This document shows, piece after piece, positions 53,159-61,267 of a stretch of DNA of 64,000 bases. Location of the stretch: positions 124,001 to 188,000 of the forward strand of contig JACQYW010000005.1 of NCBI GenBank assembly GCA_016208015.1. The letters are read 5' to 3'. The stretch comes from Nitrosomonadales bacterium. GTDB taxonomy: Bacteria; Pseudomonadota; Gammaproteobacteria; Burkholderiales; Gallionellaceae. The notes beneath the pieces are model-generated. The model worked only from the letters and a program-made list of their open reading frames with translations. It made no database searches and was not told where the DNA came from. Every line of letters starts with the position of its first letter. The stretch's first letter is position 1. The position numbers were made by a program, and so were the translations under genes.

Positions 53159-56041
53159 ATGTTGCTTGCTTCTGATGGTATTTCTTCTTCTGTTTCACCC
53201 TTGCTTGCACATCAAAATTCCGAATCTGTTGCACCCTCCGGCAGTCTTCCGCTAGATCAATACAAAGTCATCCGCCGCAACGGCTCTGTGGTCCCGTTCG
53301 AGCCGTCGAAGATATCAATCGCCGTGACCAAGGCTTTCATCGCCGTCAACGGCGGGCAGGGGGCGGCATCCGCGCGTGTGCGCGAACTGGTCGAGCAGTT
53401 GACCGCAAACGTGGTGAATGCGCTGCTTCGCCGCCAGCCGCACGGCGGGACCCTGCATATTGAGGATATCCAGGACCAGGTCGAGCTGTCCCTGATGCGC
53501 TCCGGCGAGCACGATGTGGCGCGTTCTTATGTGCTGTATCGCGAACAGCGTACCCGCGAACGTAGCAAGGGAAAGAAAGAGACTGAAGTAGCCCATGTGT
53601 TGAACGTGAAAGTGGGAGGTAGCGTCCGTCCGCTGGATGTGGCGGAATTGGCCGGTCAGATCCAGGCGGCTTGCGCGGGACTGGCTTCCGCGGTCGATGC
53701 GGAGCGGGTTCTCAAGCTGACCTTGAAGGATCTGTACGATGGCGTTGCCATCGAAGAGGTGCGCAAATGCTCCATCCTTGCTGCACGTACGCTGATCGAG
53801 CATGACCCGGCTTACAGCTTCGTTACAGCCCGACTGCTTTTGAACAACATCTTTTGCGAGATCCTCGGTGAAGAGGTATTGCAGGCCGACATGGCGGCGC
53901 GTTATGTCGAATATTTCCCCAAATACATCAAGCAAGGTATTGAAGCCGAGCTGCTAAACGAGGAATTGGCTCATTTCGATCTGGATCGTCTGGCCAAGGC
54001 GCTGGATGCGAGCCGCGACCAGCAATTCAACTATCTCGGCCTGCAGACTCTGTATGACCGTTATTTCCTGCATATCGAGGACAAGCGCATCGAATTGCCG
54101 CAGGCATTTTTCATGCGTGTGGCGATGGGCTTGAGCCTGAACGAGATCAACCGCGAAGAACGCGCCATCGAATTCTATCGCCTGCTGTCCAGCTTCGACT
54201 TCATGAGCTCCACGCCGACCCTGTTCAATTCGGGTACGCGCCGTTCGCAGCTGTCTTCCTGCTACCTGACCACGGTGGCCGACGATCTGGATGGCATCTA
54301 TGAGGCGTTGAAAGAGAACGCATTGCTGTCCAAGTTCGCGGGCGGTCTGGGTAACGACTGGACCAATGTGCGCGCGCTGGGCAGCCATATCAAGGGCACC
54401 AACGGCAAATCGCAGGGCGTGGTGCCTTTCCTGAAAGTGGTGAACGACACCGCCGTGGCGGTGAATCAGGGCGGCAAGCGCAAGGGCGCGGTGTGCGCCT
54501 ACTTGGAGACCTGGCACCTGGACATCGAAGAATTCCTGGAGCTGCGCAAGAACACCGGCGACGATCGTCGCCGCACGCATGACATGAACACCTCGAATTG
54601 GATCCCCGACCTGTTCATGAAGCGTGTGATGGAAGGCGGCGAGTGGACGCTGTTCTCCCCCTCGAACTGTCCAGACCTGCACGACAAGTTTGGCGCCGAA
54701 TTCGAAAAAGCTTATACGGCCTACGAGGCCAAAGCCGCCAGCGGCGAACTGAAGCTGTTCAAGAAAGTTCCGGCGCAATCGCTGTGGCGCAAGATGCTGA
54801 CCATGCTGTTCGAAACCGGCCATCCCTGGATCACCTTCAAGGACCCCTGCAACATCCGCAGTCCGCAGCAGCATGTGGGCGTGGTGCACAGCTCCAACCT
54901 GTGTACCGAGATTACACTGAATACTTCGGACAGCGAGATCGCGGTGTGCAATCTCGGTTCGGTCAACCTGATCGCGCATCTGTTCCCCAAAGGGCACGCC
55001 AAGGCCGGCCAGATCGATCACGACAAGCTCAAGCGCACCGTCAACACGGCCATGCGCATGCTGGATAACGTGATCGACATCAATTATTACGCGGTGAAGA
55101 AGGCGCGCGATGCCAACCTCAAGCACCGTCCGGTCGGTCTCGGCATCATGGGCTTCCAGGATTGCCTGCACGAATTGCGCATCCCCTACTCGTCCGGCGC
55201 CGCAGTCGAGTTCGCCGACCGTTCCATGGAAGCGGTCTGCTATTACGCCTACTGGGCATCCACCGAACTGGCGGAAGAACGCGGCCGTTATGCTACCTAT
55301 CGCGGCAGCCTGTGGGATCGCGGCATCCTGCCGCAGGACAGCCTGGAACTGTTGCGCGAACAGCGCGGCGGCTTTGTCGAGGTGGATACCTCGTCCAGCC
55401 TGGATTGGGATGCGCTACGTGCCCGCATCCGGCAAAACGGCATGCGCAACTCAAACTGCGTGGCCATTGCGCCGACGGCGACCATTTCCAACATTATCGG
55501 GGTGTCGGCTTGCATCGAGCCGACCTACCAGAACCTGTTCGTGAAATCGAACCTGTCCGGCGAATTCACCGTGATCAACGATCATCTGGTGAACGACCTG
55601 AAGGCGCTGGGCCTGTGGGACGAGGTGATGATCGCCGACCTCAAGTACTTCGACGGCAGCCTGTCCAAGATCGACCGCATCCCGGCCGAGTTGCGCGAGT
55701 TGTATGCCACCGCCTTTGAAGTCGAGCCTACCTGGCTTATCGAAGCTGCATCGCGCCGCCAGAAATGGATAGACCAGTCGCAGTCGCTCAACATCTATAT
55801 GGCCGGCGTGTCCGGTCGCAAGCTGGACGACACTTACAAGCTGGCTTGGCTGCGCGGTCTGAAGACCACCTATTACCTGCGCTCGATGGGCGCGACTTCA
55901 GCCGAAAAGTCGACTTCTCGCGCCGGTTCGCTGAACTCGGTATCCAGCGATGCGGGTGCAGGGGGCATGTCCGCAGCTCCGGTAGCGGAAGAAACGAAGT
56001 TCTGCTCGATTGACAACCCCGAATGCGAGGCTTGCCAGTAA
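53159..56041 (+). CDS. nrdA: Class Ia ribonucleotide reductase, alpha subunit
   Basis: The catalytic subunit reducing NDPs to dNDPs, 960 aa. The N terminus has two ATP-cone-like regions: about 35-130 (YKVIRRNGSVVPFEPSKI) and about 145-230 (VLNVKVGGSVRPLDVAEL). A doubled cone is longer than E. coli NrdA (761). The core has SSTPTLFNSGT, SSCYL, NLCTEI with the radical-site Cys, and IAPTATISNIIG. The C-terminal shuttle cysteines are in CSIDNPECEACQ. AAGGGGAG precedes the ATG. NrdR boxes precede the gene. A second, recoded copy of the last codons lies 70 bp after the stop. Confidence 0.97.
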   Translation: MLLASDGISSSVSPLLAHQNSESVAPSGSLPLDQYKVIRRNGSVVPFEPSKISIAVTKAFIAVNGGQGAASARVRELVEQLTANVVNALLRRQPHGGTLHIEDIQDQVELSLMRSGEHDVARSYVLYREQRTRERSKGKKETEVAHVLNVKVGGSVRPLDVAELAGQIQAACAGLASAVDAERVLKLTLKDLYDGVAIEEVRKCSILAARTLIEHDPAYSFVTARLLLNNIFCEILGEEVLQADMAARYVEYFPKYIKQGIEAELLNEELAHFDLDRLAKALDASRDQQFNYLGLQTLYDRYFLHIEDKRIELPQAFFMRVAMGLSLNEINREERAIEFYRLLSSFDFMSSTPTLFNSGTRRSQLSSCYLTTVADDLDGIYEALKENALLSKFAGGLGNDWTNVRALGSHIKGTNGKSQGVVPFLKVVNDTAVAVNQGGKRKGAVCAYLETWHLDIEEFLELRKNTGDDRRRTHDMNTSNWIPDLFMKRVMEGGEWTLFSPSNCPDLHDKFGAEFEKAYTAYEAKAASGELKLFKKVPAQSLWRKMLTMLFETGHPWITFKDPCNIRSPQQHVGVVHSSNLCTEITLNTSDSEIAVCNLGSVNLIAHLFPKGHAKAGQIDHDKLKRTVNTAMRMLDNVIDINYYAVKKARDANLKHRPVGLGIMGFQDCLHELRIPYSSGAAVEFADRSMEAVCYYAYWASTELAEERGRYATYRGSLWDRGILPQDSLELLREQRGGFVEVDTSSSLDWDALRARIRQNGMRNSNCVAIAPTATISNIIGVSACIEPTYQNLFVKSNLSGEFTVINDHLVNDLKALGLWDEVMIADLKYFDGSLSKIDRIPAELRELYATAFEVEPTWLIEAASRRQKWIDQSQSLNIYMAGVSGRKLDDTYKLAWLRGLKTTYYLRSMGATSAEKSTSRAGSLNSVSSDAGAGGMSAAPVAEETKFCSIDNPECEACQ

Positions 56042-56143
56042 GGCAAGCCGAACATCGGGGTTGCGGTGAAGGCTAACTTGCGAAGCAAGTTAAACCCGTA
56101 GGGCGGCCGGAACCACAATCCGGAGTGCGAAACCTGCCAGTAA
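56015..56143 (+). repeat. Duplicated, recoded nrdA tail with inverted copy and hairpin
   Basis: The true end encodes NPECEACQ-stop at 56015-56041. GGCAAGCC...TCGGGGTT (56042-56062) follows directly and is an imperfect inverse of that end: arms AACCCCGA/TCGGGGTT and GGCTTGCC/GGCAAGCC, with the stop codon in the loop. Then a perfect hairpin AACTTGC-GAA-GCAAGTT (56075-56091). Then, in the same reading frame, a second tail NHNPECETCQ-stop at 56111-56143. Most codons differ from the first copy although residues are nearly identical. This closely parallels the dps 3' end at 34011-34245. Confidence 0.75.
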
Positions 56144-56194
56144 TACTAACGTTCGCCGCATCGTGCGGCGGATACAAAGTGGTAAAGGAACGAT

Positions 56195-57340
56195 ATGCTG
56201 AATTTTGACGAAGATATGGCGCCGTCCGCCCAAGCGGGCTTGCGCATGGCAACCATGGATATGGGGGCCGCAGTGGCCGACAAGATGGTCGAAAAGGATA
56301 AGGCTCCCGCCCCGAAATCCTTCGGCCGCATCCGGGTGGAAGACAAGCGCATCATCAACAGCAGCTGCGACGTGAACCAGCTGGTGCCGTTCAAGTACAA
56401 ATGGGCGTGGGAGAAATACCTGGCCGGCAACGCCAACCACTGGATGCCGCAAGAGATCAACATGTCGGCAGACATTGCCCTGTGGAAGAACCCGAATGGT
56501 TTGACCGAAGATGAGCGCCGCATCGTGATGCGCAACCTGGGCTTTTTCAGCACCGCCGACAGTCTGGCCGCCAACAATATCGTGCTGGGCACCTATCGCC
56601 ACATCACGGCACCGGAATGCCGCCAGTACCTGCTGCGCCAGGCTTATGACGAAGGCATCCATACCCATTCCTACCAGTACATCGTCGAGTCTCTCGGCAT
56701 GGACGAAGGCGAAGTCTTCAATATGTACCACGAAGTCGATTCGATTCGCGCCAAGGACGAGTTCCTGCTGCCTTTCATCGACACGCTGACCAATCCCGAG
56801 TTCAAGACCGGCACACCGGAGAACGACCAGAAGCTGCTGCGCAGCCTGATCGTGTTCGCCTGCATCATGGAAGGCATGTTCTTTTATGTCGGTTTCGTGC
56901 AGATCCTGGCCATGGGCCGCCAGAACAAGATGACCGGCGCGGCCGAGCAGTTCCAGTACATCCTGCGCGACGAGTCGCTGCACCTGAATTTCGGCGTGGA
57001 TATGGCAAACCAGATCAAGATGGAGAACCCGCACCTGTGGACGTCCGAGTTCAAGGCGGAGTTGTCCGGCTTGTTCCGCAAGGCGGCAGAACTGGAGTCA
57101 GCCTATGCCGACGACACCATGCCGCGCGGCGTACTGGGTCTGAATGCGACCATGTTCAAGGAATACATGCGCTTCATCGCGAACCGTCGCTGCCAGCAGA
57201 TCGGACTCGATGTGATCTTCCCTGGGGCGACCAATCCGTTTCCGTGGATGTCCGAGATGATCGACCTCAAGAAAGAAAAGAATTTCTTTGAGACTCGAGT
57301 AACTGAATATCAAACAGGCGGTGCACTGTCCTGGGATTGA
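56195..57340 (+). CDS. nrdB: Class Ia ribonucleotide reductase, beta subunit
   Basis: The radical-generating di-iron subunit, 381 aa. The metal site includes [14 protein letters not shown] and [10 protein letters not shown]. The tyrosyl-radical residue is present (Tyr160 in EGIHTHSY), so it is not a class Ic enzyme with Phe. AAAGGAACG precedes the ATG. It follows nrdA after the 150-bp tail-duplication region and is closed by a strong hairpin. Confidence 0.97.
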   Translation: MLNFDEDMAPSAQAGLRMATMDMGAAVADKMVEKDKAPAPKSFGRIRVEDKRIINSSCDVNQLVPFKYKWAWEKYLAGNANHWMPQEINMSADIALWKNPNGLTEDERRIVMRNLGFFSTADSLAANNIVLGTYRHITAPECRQYLLRQAYDEGIHTHSYQYIVESLGMDEGEVFNMYHEVDSIRAKDEFLLPFIDTLTNPEFKTGTPENDQKLLRSLIVFACIMEGMFFYVGFVQILAMGRQNKMTGAAEQFQYILRDESLHLNFGVDMANQIKMENPHLWTSEFKAELSGLFRKAAELESAYADDTMPRGVLGLNATMFKEYMRFIANRRCQQIGLDVIFPGATNPFPWMSEMIDLKKEKNFFETRVTEYQTGGALSWD

Positions 57341-57372
57341 TCCGGTCGGACCTTCAAGGCGGATAGCCTGCC

Positions 57373-57399
57373 AGAACGCTCCCCTAGAGGGAGCGTTCT
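57373..57399 (+). terminator. Hairpin terminator after nrdB
   Basis: AGAACGCTCCC-CTAGA-GGGAGCGTTCT is a perfect 11-bp stem with a 5-nt loop, 33 bp after the nrdB stop, followed by CATTCTCC. Strong stem, weak T run. Confidence 0.75.
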
Positions 57400-57709
57400 C
57401 ATTCTCCGGACCCGGCAATATTGCTCAGCCGGCTTGCTGAAGCAATATGAGGCAGGGCCGTAGCTGGACAACTTGGGTTTGACGATGCGGGATCAGGGCG
57501 GAGTCTGCTGGCTAGTCAGTCCGATTTTTGGCGGGGTGATGCGTCGGAATTTTGGGTGATGCAACGAGATCGGTGTAGAGGAACCATTTTCGGGAAGAGA
57601 AATTATTCTGCGATGTCGGGAAAATGTTCTGCGCGAGAGTGTGCAAGTGTGCGGCCTGGAAAAATTTGCGTCGACATAACAAAAAAATGCAAAAACCCCA
57701 ATTTACATA
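57400..57709. other. Spacer between nrdB terminator and the next promoter
   Basis: About 310 bp without a convincing gene. It contains an inverted pair ATATTGCT...AGCAATAT (about 57418-57450) enclosing CAGCCGGCTTGCTG. A minus-strand open frame covers much of the region but its translation is low-complexity and lacks a ribosome-binding site. The last 50 bases are strongly A-rich. Confidence 0.4.
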
Positions 57710-57790
57710 TTGACAGCAAACATATTTAAGATAAAGTTGCAACCGCAAGATGTAGTAAAAAATTTCTACGCCAGACACTAGCTGTAGTGT
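57710..57790 (+). promoter_or_regulatory. Promoter with a second NrdR-like box pair
   Basis: TTGACA (57710-57715) and TAAAGT (57732-57737) are spaced 16 bp. Downstream lie CCGCAAGATGTAGTAA (57743-57758), a half-conserved NrdR box, and ACACTAGCTGTAGTGT (57775-57790), a perfect palindrome of the NrdR type. Their centres are 32 bp apart, like the pair before nrdA. The unit they would control is the unrecognised ORF at 57829-58152. Confidence 0.55.
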
Positions 57791-57828
57791 TCAAAAGAGG
57801 CACAAAAAGGCAAATAAGGGGATTTCGC

Positions 57829-58152
57829 TTGCGCGAACTTGAAGCTCGAGATTCAATTTACATAGCGCCGATGGCGCAAATCAAAAGCGAGATTCTTTCT
57901 CAGGGGTTTCCCTCCCTCCAAATTTCCAAGTCATCTGTAGTGTCGTCAAGCCGGCTTGAACGACCTGCTTCGCTGCTCACAATTCCACAACTGACTATGA
58001 GATATAGCCGCTTGGTGGTTTCAAATACGGGTTCAATTCAAATCGAGACATTTTCGAAGCAATGCAATGCGCTTCTGCCGCGGAGCGGCGTGCAGGTTGC
58101 GGCGGTCAAGACGAGATCTTTCGCTTTCCAGATGGGTGTTGCTTTGTCCTGA
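57829..58152 (+). CDS. Hypothetical protein in an NrdR-box transcription unit
   Basis: 107 aa from a TTG at 57829 with AAGGGG 7 bases upstream; other starts (GTG 57787 inside the box, ATG 57871) are possible. The sequence MRELEARDSIYIAPMAQIKSE... is serine-rich, with no signal peptide, membrane helix or motif I recognise. Coding support is weak. It is kept because it is bracketed by a promoter with NrdR-like boxes and by a hairpin terminator. It might instead be a chance frame in a regulatory RNA. Confidence 0.35.
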   Translation: MRELEARDSIYIAPMAQIKSEILSQGFPSLQISKSSVVSSSRLERPASLLTIPQLTMRYSRLVVSNTGSIQIETFSKQCNALLPRSGVQVAAVKTRSFAFQMGVALS

Positions 58153-58163
58153 GGGGAATTTTC

Positions 58164-58185
58164 AAAGGCTGCTTCGGCAGCCTTT
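58164..58185 (+). terminator. UUCG-loop hairpin terminator
   Basis: AAAGGCTGC-TTCG-GCAGCCTTT is a perfect 9-bp stem with the stable TTCG tetraloop, 11 bp after the stop of the hypothetical ORF. GTTGC follows rather than a T run. It supports a real transcript ending here. Confidence 0.7.
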
Positions 58186-58287
58186 GTTGCAAGGGCTTCA
58201 TTCACGCCGCTTGCGGTGTGTTGGGGGTGTGGTAGTTGTCTAGTTGTAGATGTTTTTTGTTAACTTTCATCACTCAAGGAGGTTGAA

Positions 58288-58872
58288 ATGGTAGCAGCAA
58301 AGAAAGCTAAACCGGCAGCAAAAAAGGCGGCTGCAAAGAAACCCGCAGCCAAGAAGGTAGCAGCAAAGAAACCGGCAGCGAAAAAAGTAGCAGCAAAGAA
58401 GCCCGCAGCCAAGAAAGCAGCAGCAAAGAAACCCGCTGCCAAAAAGGCCGTAGCCAAGAAGCCCGCTGCTAAAAAAGTAGCCGCTAAGAAGCCCGCTGCT
58501 AAAAAAGTAGCCGCTAAGAAGCCCGCAGCCAAGAAAGCAGCAGCAAAGAAACCCGCTGCCAAAAAGGCCGTAGCAAAGAAGCCCGCTGCTAAAAAAGTAG
58601 CAGCAAAGAAGCCCGCTGCTAAAAAAGTAGCCGCTAAGAAGCCCGCAGCCAAGAAAGCAGCAGCAAAGAAACCCGCAGCCAAGAAAGCAGCAGCAAAGAA
58701 ACCCGCTGCCAAAAAGGCTGCAGCGAAGAAACCGGCAGCAAAGAAGCCAGCAGTGGCAGCCAAACCCGTAGCAGCTCCGGCCGCAACGACTCTGGCTCCT
58801 TCCGCTCCGGCTCCTGTGCGTCCGGCTGCAACTTGGCCTTTTCCCACACCCGGCATCAGCAAGCCGAACTAA
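58288..58872 (+). CDS. Histone H1-like lysine/alanine-rich DNA-binding protein
   Basis: 194 aa made almost wholly of tandem [13 protein letters not shown] units (residues about 5-155), then a Pro/Ala-rich tail ([13 protein letters not shown]...[12 protein letters not shown]). The high Lys content implies DNA or RNA binding, as in HctB/AlgP-like bacterial H1 proteins. AAGGAGG precedes the ATG (58288). At DNA level the gene is a degenerate tandem repeat with alternating GCAGCAAAGAA and GCCGCTAAGAA units, so copy-number change between strains is expected. Confidence 0.9.
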   Translation: MVAAKKAKPAAKKAAAKKPAAKKVAAKKPAAKKVAAKKPAAKKAAAKKPAAKKAVAKKPAAKKVAAKKPAAKKVAAKKPAAKKAAAKKPAAKKAVAKKPAAKKVAAKKPAAKKVAAKKPAAKKAAAKKPAAKKAAAKKPAAKKAAAKKPAAKKPAVAAKPVAAPAATTLAPSAPAPVRPAATWPFPTPGISKPN

Positions 58873-59250
58873 TGTGGTGGGAGGCTGTGAAAGCAGCCCC
58901 GATCGGACAGTTTAGATAGGGGCTGATTCACGGTTGTCGGATAGCGAGCCGGACAGGCTCTGAAGTGATGTTTTTTCGTACTTGTGAAAGTGCGCGGGGC
59001 TAGTCCCCTCTAGAGAAACGTAAGGTAGTAATGCTTGGCGTATCGTGGTGGTCTGCGTAGTGCAAAGGCTCGCACCGCTATCTGACAACGGCAAGTTCGG
59101 GATTTTTTGCCACGAGGAAGTGGAGGGGTTTGTGTCCTCTATCGAAACAGGTGGCAGACAAACATCCAATTCACTGGAGGGGTTCTGCTCCCTCCGAAAA
59201 AAGTGAACCTCTTTATTCGCGAATAAAGAGCCTGAAAATGCCGGAAGGTT
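58873..59250. other. Hairpin-rich spacer between the H1-like gene and BPH
   Basis: About 380 bp. (i) CAGCCCC...GGGGCTG (58894-58925) after the H1-like stop, a possible terminator. (ii) A long imperfect inverted pair, CGGTTGTCGGATAGCGAGCC (58931-58950) and GGCTCGCACCGCTATCTGACAACGG (59067-59091). (iii) Three related hairpins, GGGGCTAGTCCCC (58996-59008), GAGGGGTTTGTGTCCTC (59123-59139) and GGAGGGGTTCTGCTCCCTCC (59176-59195), each followed by GARAAA. (iv) A perfect 22-bp palindrome at 59209-59230. Minus-strand frames here have no credible start. A structured RNA or a repeat cluster is possible. Confidence 0.5.
59209..59230 (-). terminator. 22-bp perfect palindrome downstream of BPH
   Basis: CTCTTTATTCG/CGAATAAAGAG is fully self-complementary, 20 bp beyond the BPH stop. 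It could end BPH transcription or serve as a protein-binding site. Confidence 0.4.
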
Positions 59251-59823
59251 TCAGTTCTGGGCAAGTTTGGCCTTGTACAAAGTGATTGGGGTGTCACTGT
59301 TCTTGTCAAAAGCGATTCCCGTTTCGACACCGGCACGCGCGATATCGCTGGCATCGTCACATCGTGCAAAGGCTTGGTGCATGGCTCCCAATGCGAACTC
59401 ATGACCCGAACCGATGGCCCAGTACCGGGTGTATTCGAACACTTCCCGCATCGAATAAATGGCATAGATGCCGCTGCTGTTGGCGATCAGTGCGGTGATC
59501 TGGCTTGACTCGTAGGGATCTTCCTCGTCCTCTTTGGGGTTCAGGAAGCATTCCTCTTTCAGGATAGGGTGCAGCTTGCGGAATGTTTCAAAGATCGCGG
59601 CCTTGCTGTTAAGCTGCACATCCGGCATCTTGGCCAGCAAGCTGGTTAGTACCAGATGATGCGCCGCGCTGCCGCAGACACCGACGAAGCTGTCGCCGAT
59701 TTGCAGGATCTTGTCGTGAGAGGCATCCTGCGTTGCGTGCAATCGGGTGTTGCCGAAAGTGGTCAGGGTATCCGCAGCAATGGCGGCATAACCGTTCTTT
59801 TTGACAGCGACAATGGTGGTCAT
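59251..59823 (-). CDS. HslV-like peptidase, betaproteobacterial proteasome homologue (BPH)
   Basis: 190 aa of the Ntn-hydrolase proteasome beta family. After Met removal the nucleophile would be Thr1 in TTIVAVKKNGYAAIAADTLTTFGNT. Asp17 aligns with HslV Asp17, and Lys37 is the probable counterpart of HslV Lys33, with four extra residues between. The C-terminal part IGSGHEFALGAMHQAF matches the family. It differs from true HslV and no hslU ATPase is adjacent, so the betaproteobacterial homologue group is the best fit. The start at 59823 is set by the Thr1; longer frames would bury it. Confidence 0.85.
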   Translation of the reverse strand: MTTIVAVKKNGYAAIAADTLTTFGNTRLHATQDASHDKILQIGDSFVGVCGSAAHHLVLTSLLAKMPDVQLNSKAAIFETFRKLHPILKEECFLNPKEDEEDPYESSQITALIANSSGIYAIYSMREVFEYTRYWAIGSGHEFALGAMHQAFARCDDASDIARAGVETGIAFDKNSDTPITLYKAKLAQN

Positions 59824-59864
59824 ACGTAGTTTCCAATTTGACGATAAACGCGATTTTATCATTG

Positions 59865-61235
59865 ATGCTGTACAGCACTCCTCTTCCCTATCAGGCCGAT
59901 GCCAGTGCCTACTTCGCTGCGATCCGTGAGCTGGCATGGCCGGCATGGTTGGATAGCGGGGGCGGCGGTCGTTACGACATTTTCGTTGCGGGGCCAGCGG
60001 TCACGGCGGTGACCCACGGCGAGAGCACCGAGATACGTGATGCATCCGGTGTGCGCCAACAGTCTGGTGACCCCTTCGAGGCCGTGCGCAAGTTGTTGGG
60101 CGAACCTGTGGCTCCGATGGCGGATATACCTTTTGCAGGTGGGGCGCTGGGTTATTGGAGTTATGACCTGGCGCGTCGTTACCACCAAATTCCGGTCATC
60201 GCAGAAGATGGCGAGCAGTTGCCGGAAATGGCGGTCGGCATCTACGACTGGGCGATCATCGTCGATCATCAGGAACTGAGCACGCGGCTGGTGTCGAGGT
60301 TGCGATATGCGGAAACAGCCGGGACGCTGGCGTCAGTTCTCTCGCGTTTGCAGGCATCACCGGCGGCCCGAAAAAAAGAAGAGCCGCTACGCGTGGTGGG
60401 CGAGATCATTTCCAACTTCACTCCTGCCGCTTACCGCGGTGCCTTCGATGCAGTGCAGAAATATCTGCATGATGGCGATTGCTATCAGGTCAATCTTGCG
60501 CAGCGCTATTCCGCCCGGGCGACTGGCGATGGATTTCCGGCCTATCTTGAGCTGCGCAAGATCAGTCCGGCGCCATATTCTGCGTTCCTCGATTGGCCGC
60601 AAGCGCAGATCCTGTGCGCCTCGCCTGAACGTTTCCTGCGCGTCGAGTCTGGTCATGTGCAGACCAAACCGATCAAAGGTACGCGCCCACGCAGTGCCGA
60701 TGCAGCAGAGGATGCGCGGCTGGCGGAAGATCTGCGCCAGCATCCCAAGGACAAAGCCGAGAACCTGATGATCGTTGATCTGCTGCGCAATGACCTGGGG
60801 AAAAGTTGTGTGCCGGGTTCAGTACAGACGACCAGATTGTTCGAAATTGAAAGTTATGCCAACGTGCACCATCTGGTCAGTACGATAGAAGGGAGATTGC
60901 AAAGCGGCAAGAGTGCGCTCGACCTGTTGCGCGATTGTTTTCCCGGCGGTTCCATCACTGGCGCTCCCAAGCTGCGCGCGATGGAGATCATCGAAGAGCT
61001 GGAGCCTCACCGCCGCGGCATCTACTGCGGCGTCATCGGTTATATCGGACACGATGGCGATATGGATACCAATATCGCCATTCGTACGCTCGTTTATTCG
61101 GATGAAGAGATACGCTGCTGGGCGGGCGGCGGCATCGTCGCCGACTCGACCTGCGAGGCCGAGTATCAGGAAACCAGGGACAAGGCGTCCGCGATGCTGG
61201 AGTTGCTTAAGCGCTTGGGCAGAAACCCGGACTAA
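59865..61235 (+). CDS. pabB: Aminodeoxychorismate synthase component I
   Basis: This enzyme converts chorismate to aminodeoxychorismate for folate synthesis. It is 456 aa from the ATG at 59865; an in-frame TTG at 59838 is possible. The chorismate-binding core has QTKPIKGTRPR, whose Lys separates PabB from TrpE (Ala), then IVDLLRNDLGK, FPGGSITGAPKLRAMEIIEELEP and WAGGGIVADS. It is divergent from BPH with only 41 bp between starts. Its amidotransferase partner could be TrpG (3737). Confidence 0.94.
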   Translation: MLYSTPLPYQADASAYFAAIRELAWPAWLDSGGGGRYDIFVAGPAVTAVTHGESTEIRDASGVRQQSGDPFEAVRKLLGEPVAPMADIPFAGGALGYWSYDLARRYHQIPVIAEDGEQLPEMAVGIYDWAIIVDHQELSTRLVSRLRYAETAGTLASVLSRLQASPAARKKEEPLRVVGEIISNFTPAAYRGAFDAVQKYLHDGDCYQVNLAQRYSARATGDGFPAYLELRKISPAPYSAFLDWPQAQILCASPERFLRVESGHVQTKPIKGTRPRSADAAEDARLAEDLRQHPKDKAENLMIVDLLRNDLGKSCVPGSVQTTRLFEIESYANVHHLVSTIEGRLQSGKSALDLLRDCFPGGSITGAPKLRAMEIIEELEPHRRGIYCGVIGYIGHDGDMDTNIAIRTLVYSDEEIRCWAGGGIVADSTCEAEYQETRDKASAMLELLKRLGRNPD

Positions 61236-61267
61236 GCCGGGAAGCCATATATTAAGTATGCGGCAGG

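Noticed and set aside
57512..57778. 88-codon minus-strand ORF before the NrdR-like boxes
   Set aside because: No ribosome-binding site, atypical composition (Phe/Tyr/Cys-rich from A/T tracts), and it overlaps the promoter region.
58300..58760. Regular short repeats resembling a CRISPR array
   Set aside because: The units are continuous coding repeats for KKPAAKKAA with no spacers, in frame from a good start to a stop, and no cas genes are present.
58260..58862. 200-codon minus-strand frame of [15 protein letters not shown] repeats
   Set aside because: It is the mirror of the H1-like tandem repeat; it has no ribosome-binding site and the plus-strand gene has a strong one.
58931..59091. 6S RNA gene
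   Set aside because: A closing stem and a GGGGCTAGTCCCC segment are suggestive, but I could not build the 6S central bubble and terminal stem on either strand.
58912..59169. 85-codon minus-strand ORF in the hairpin-rich spacer
   Set aside because: It runs through the inverted repeats and has no credible start signal.
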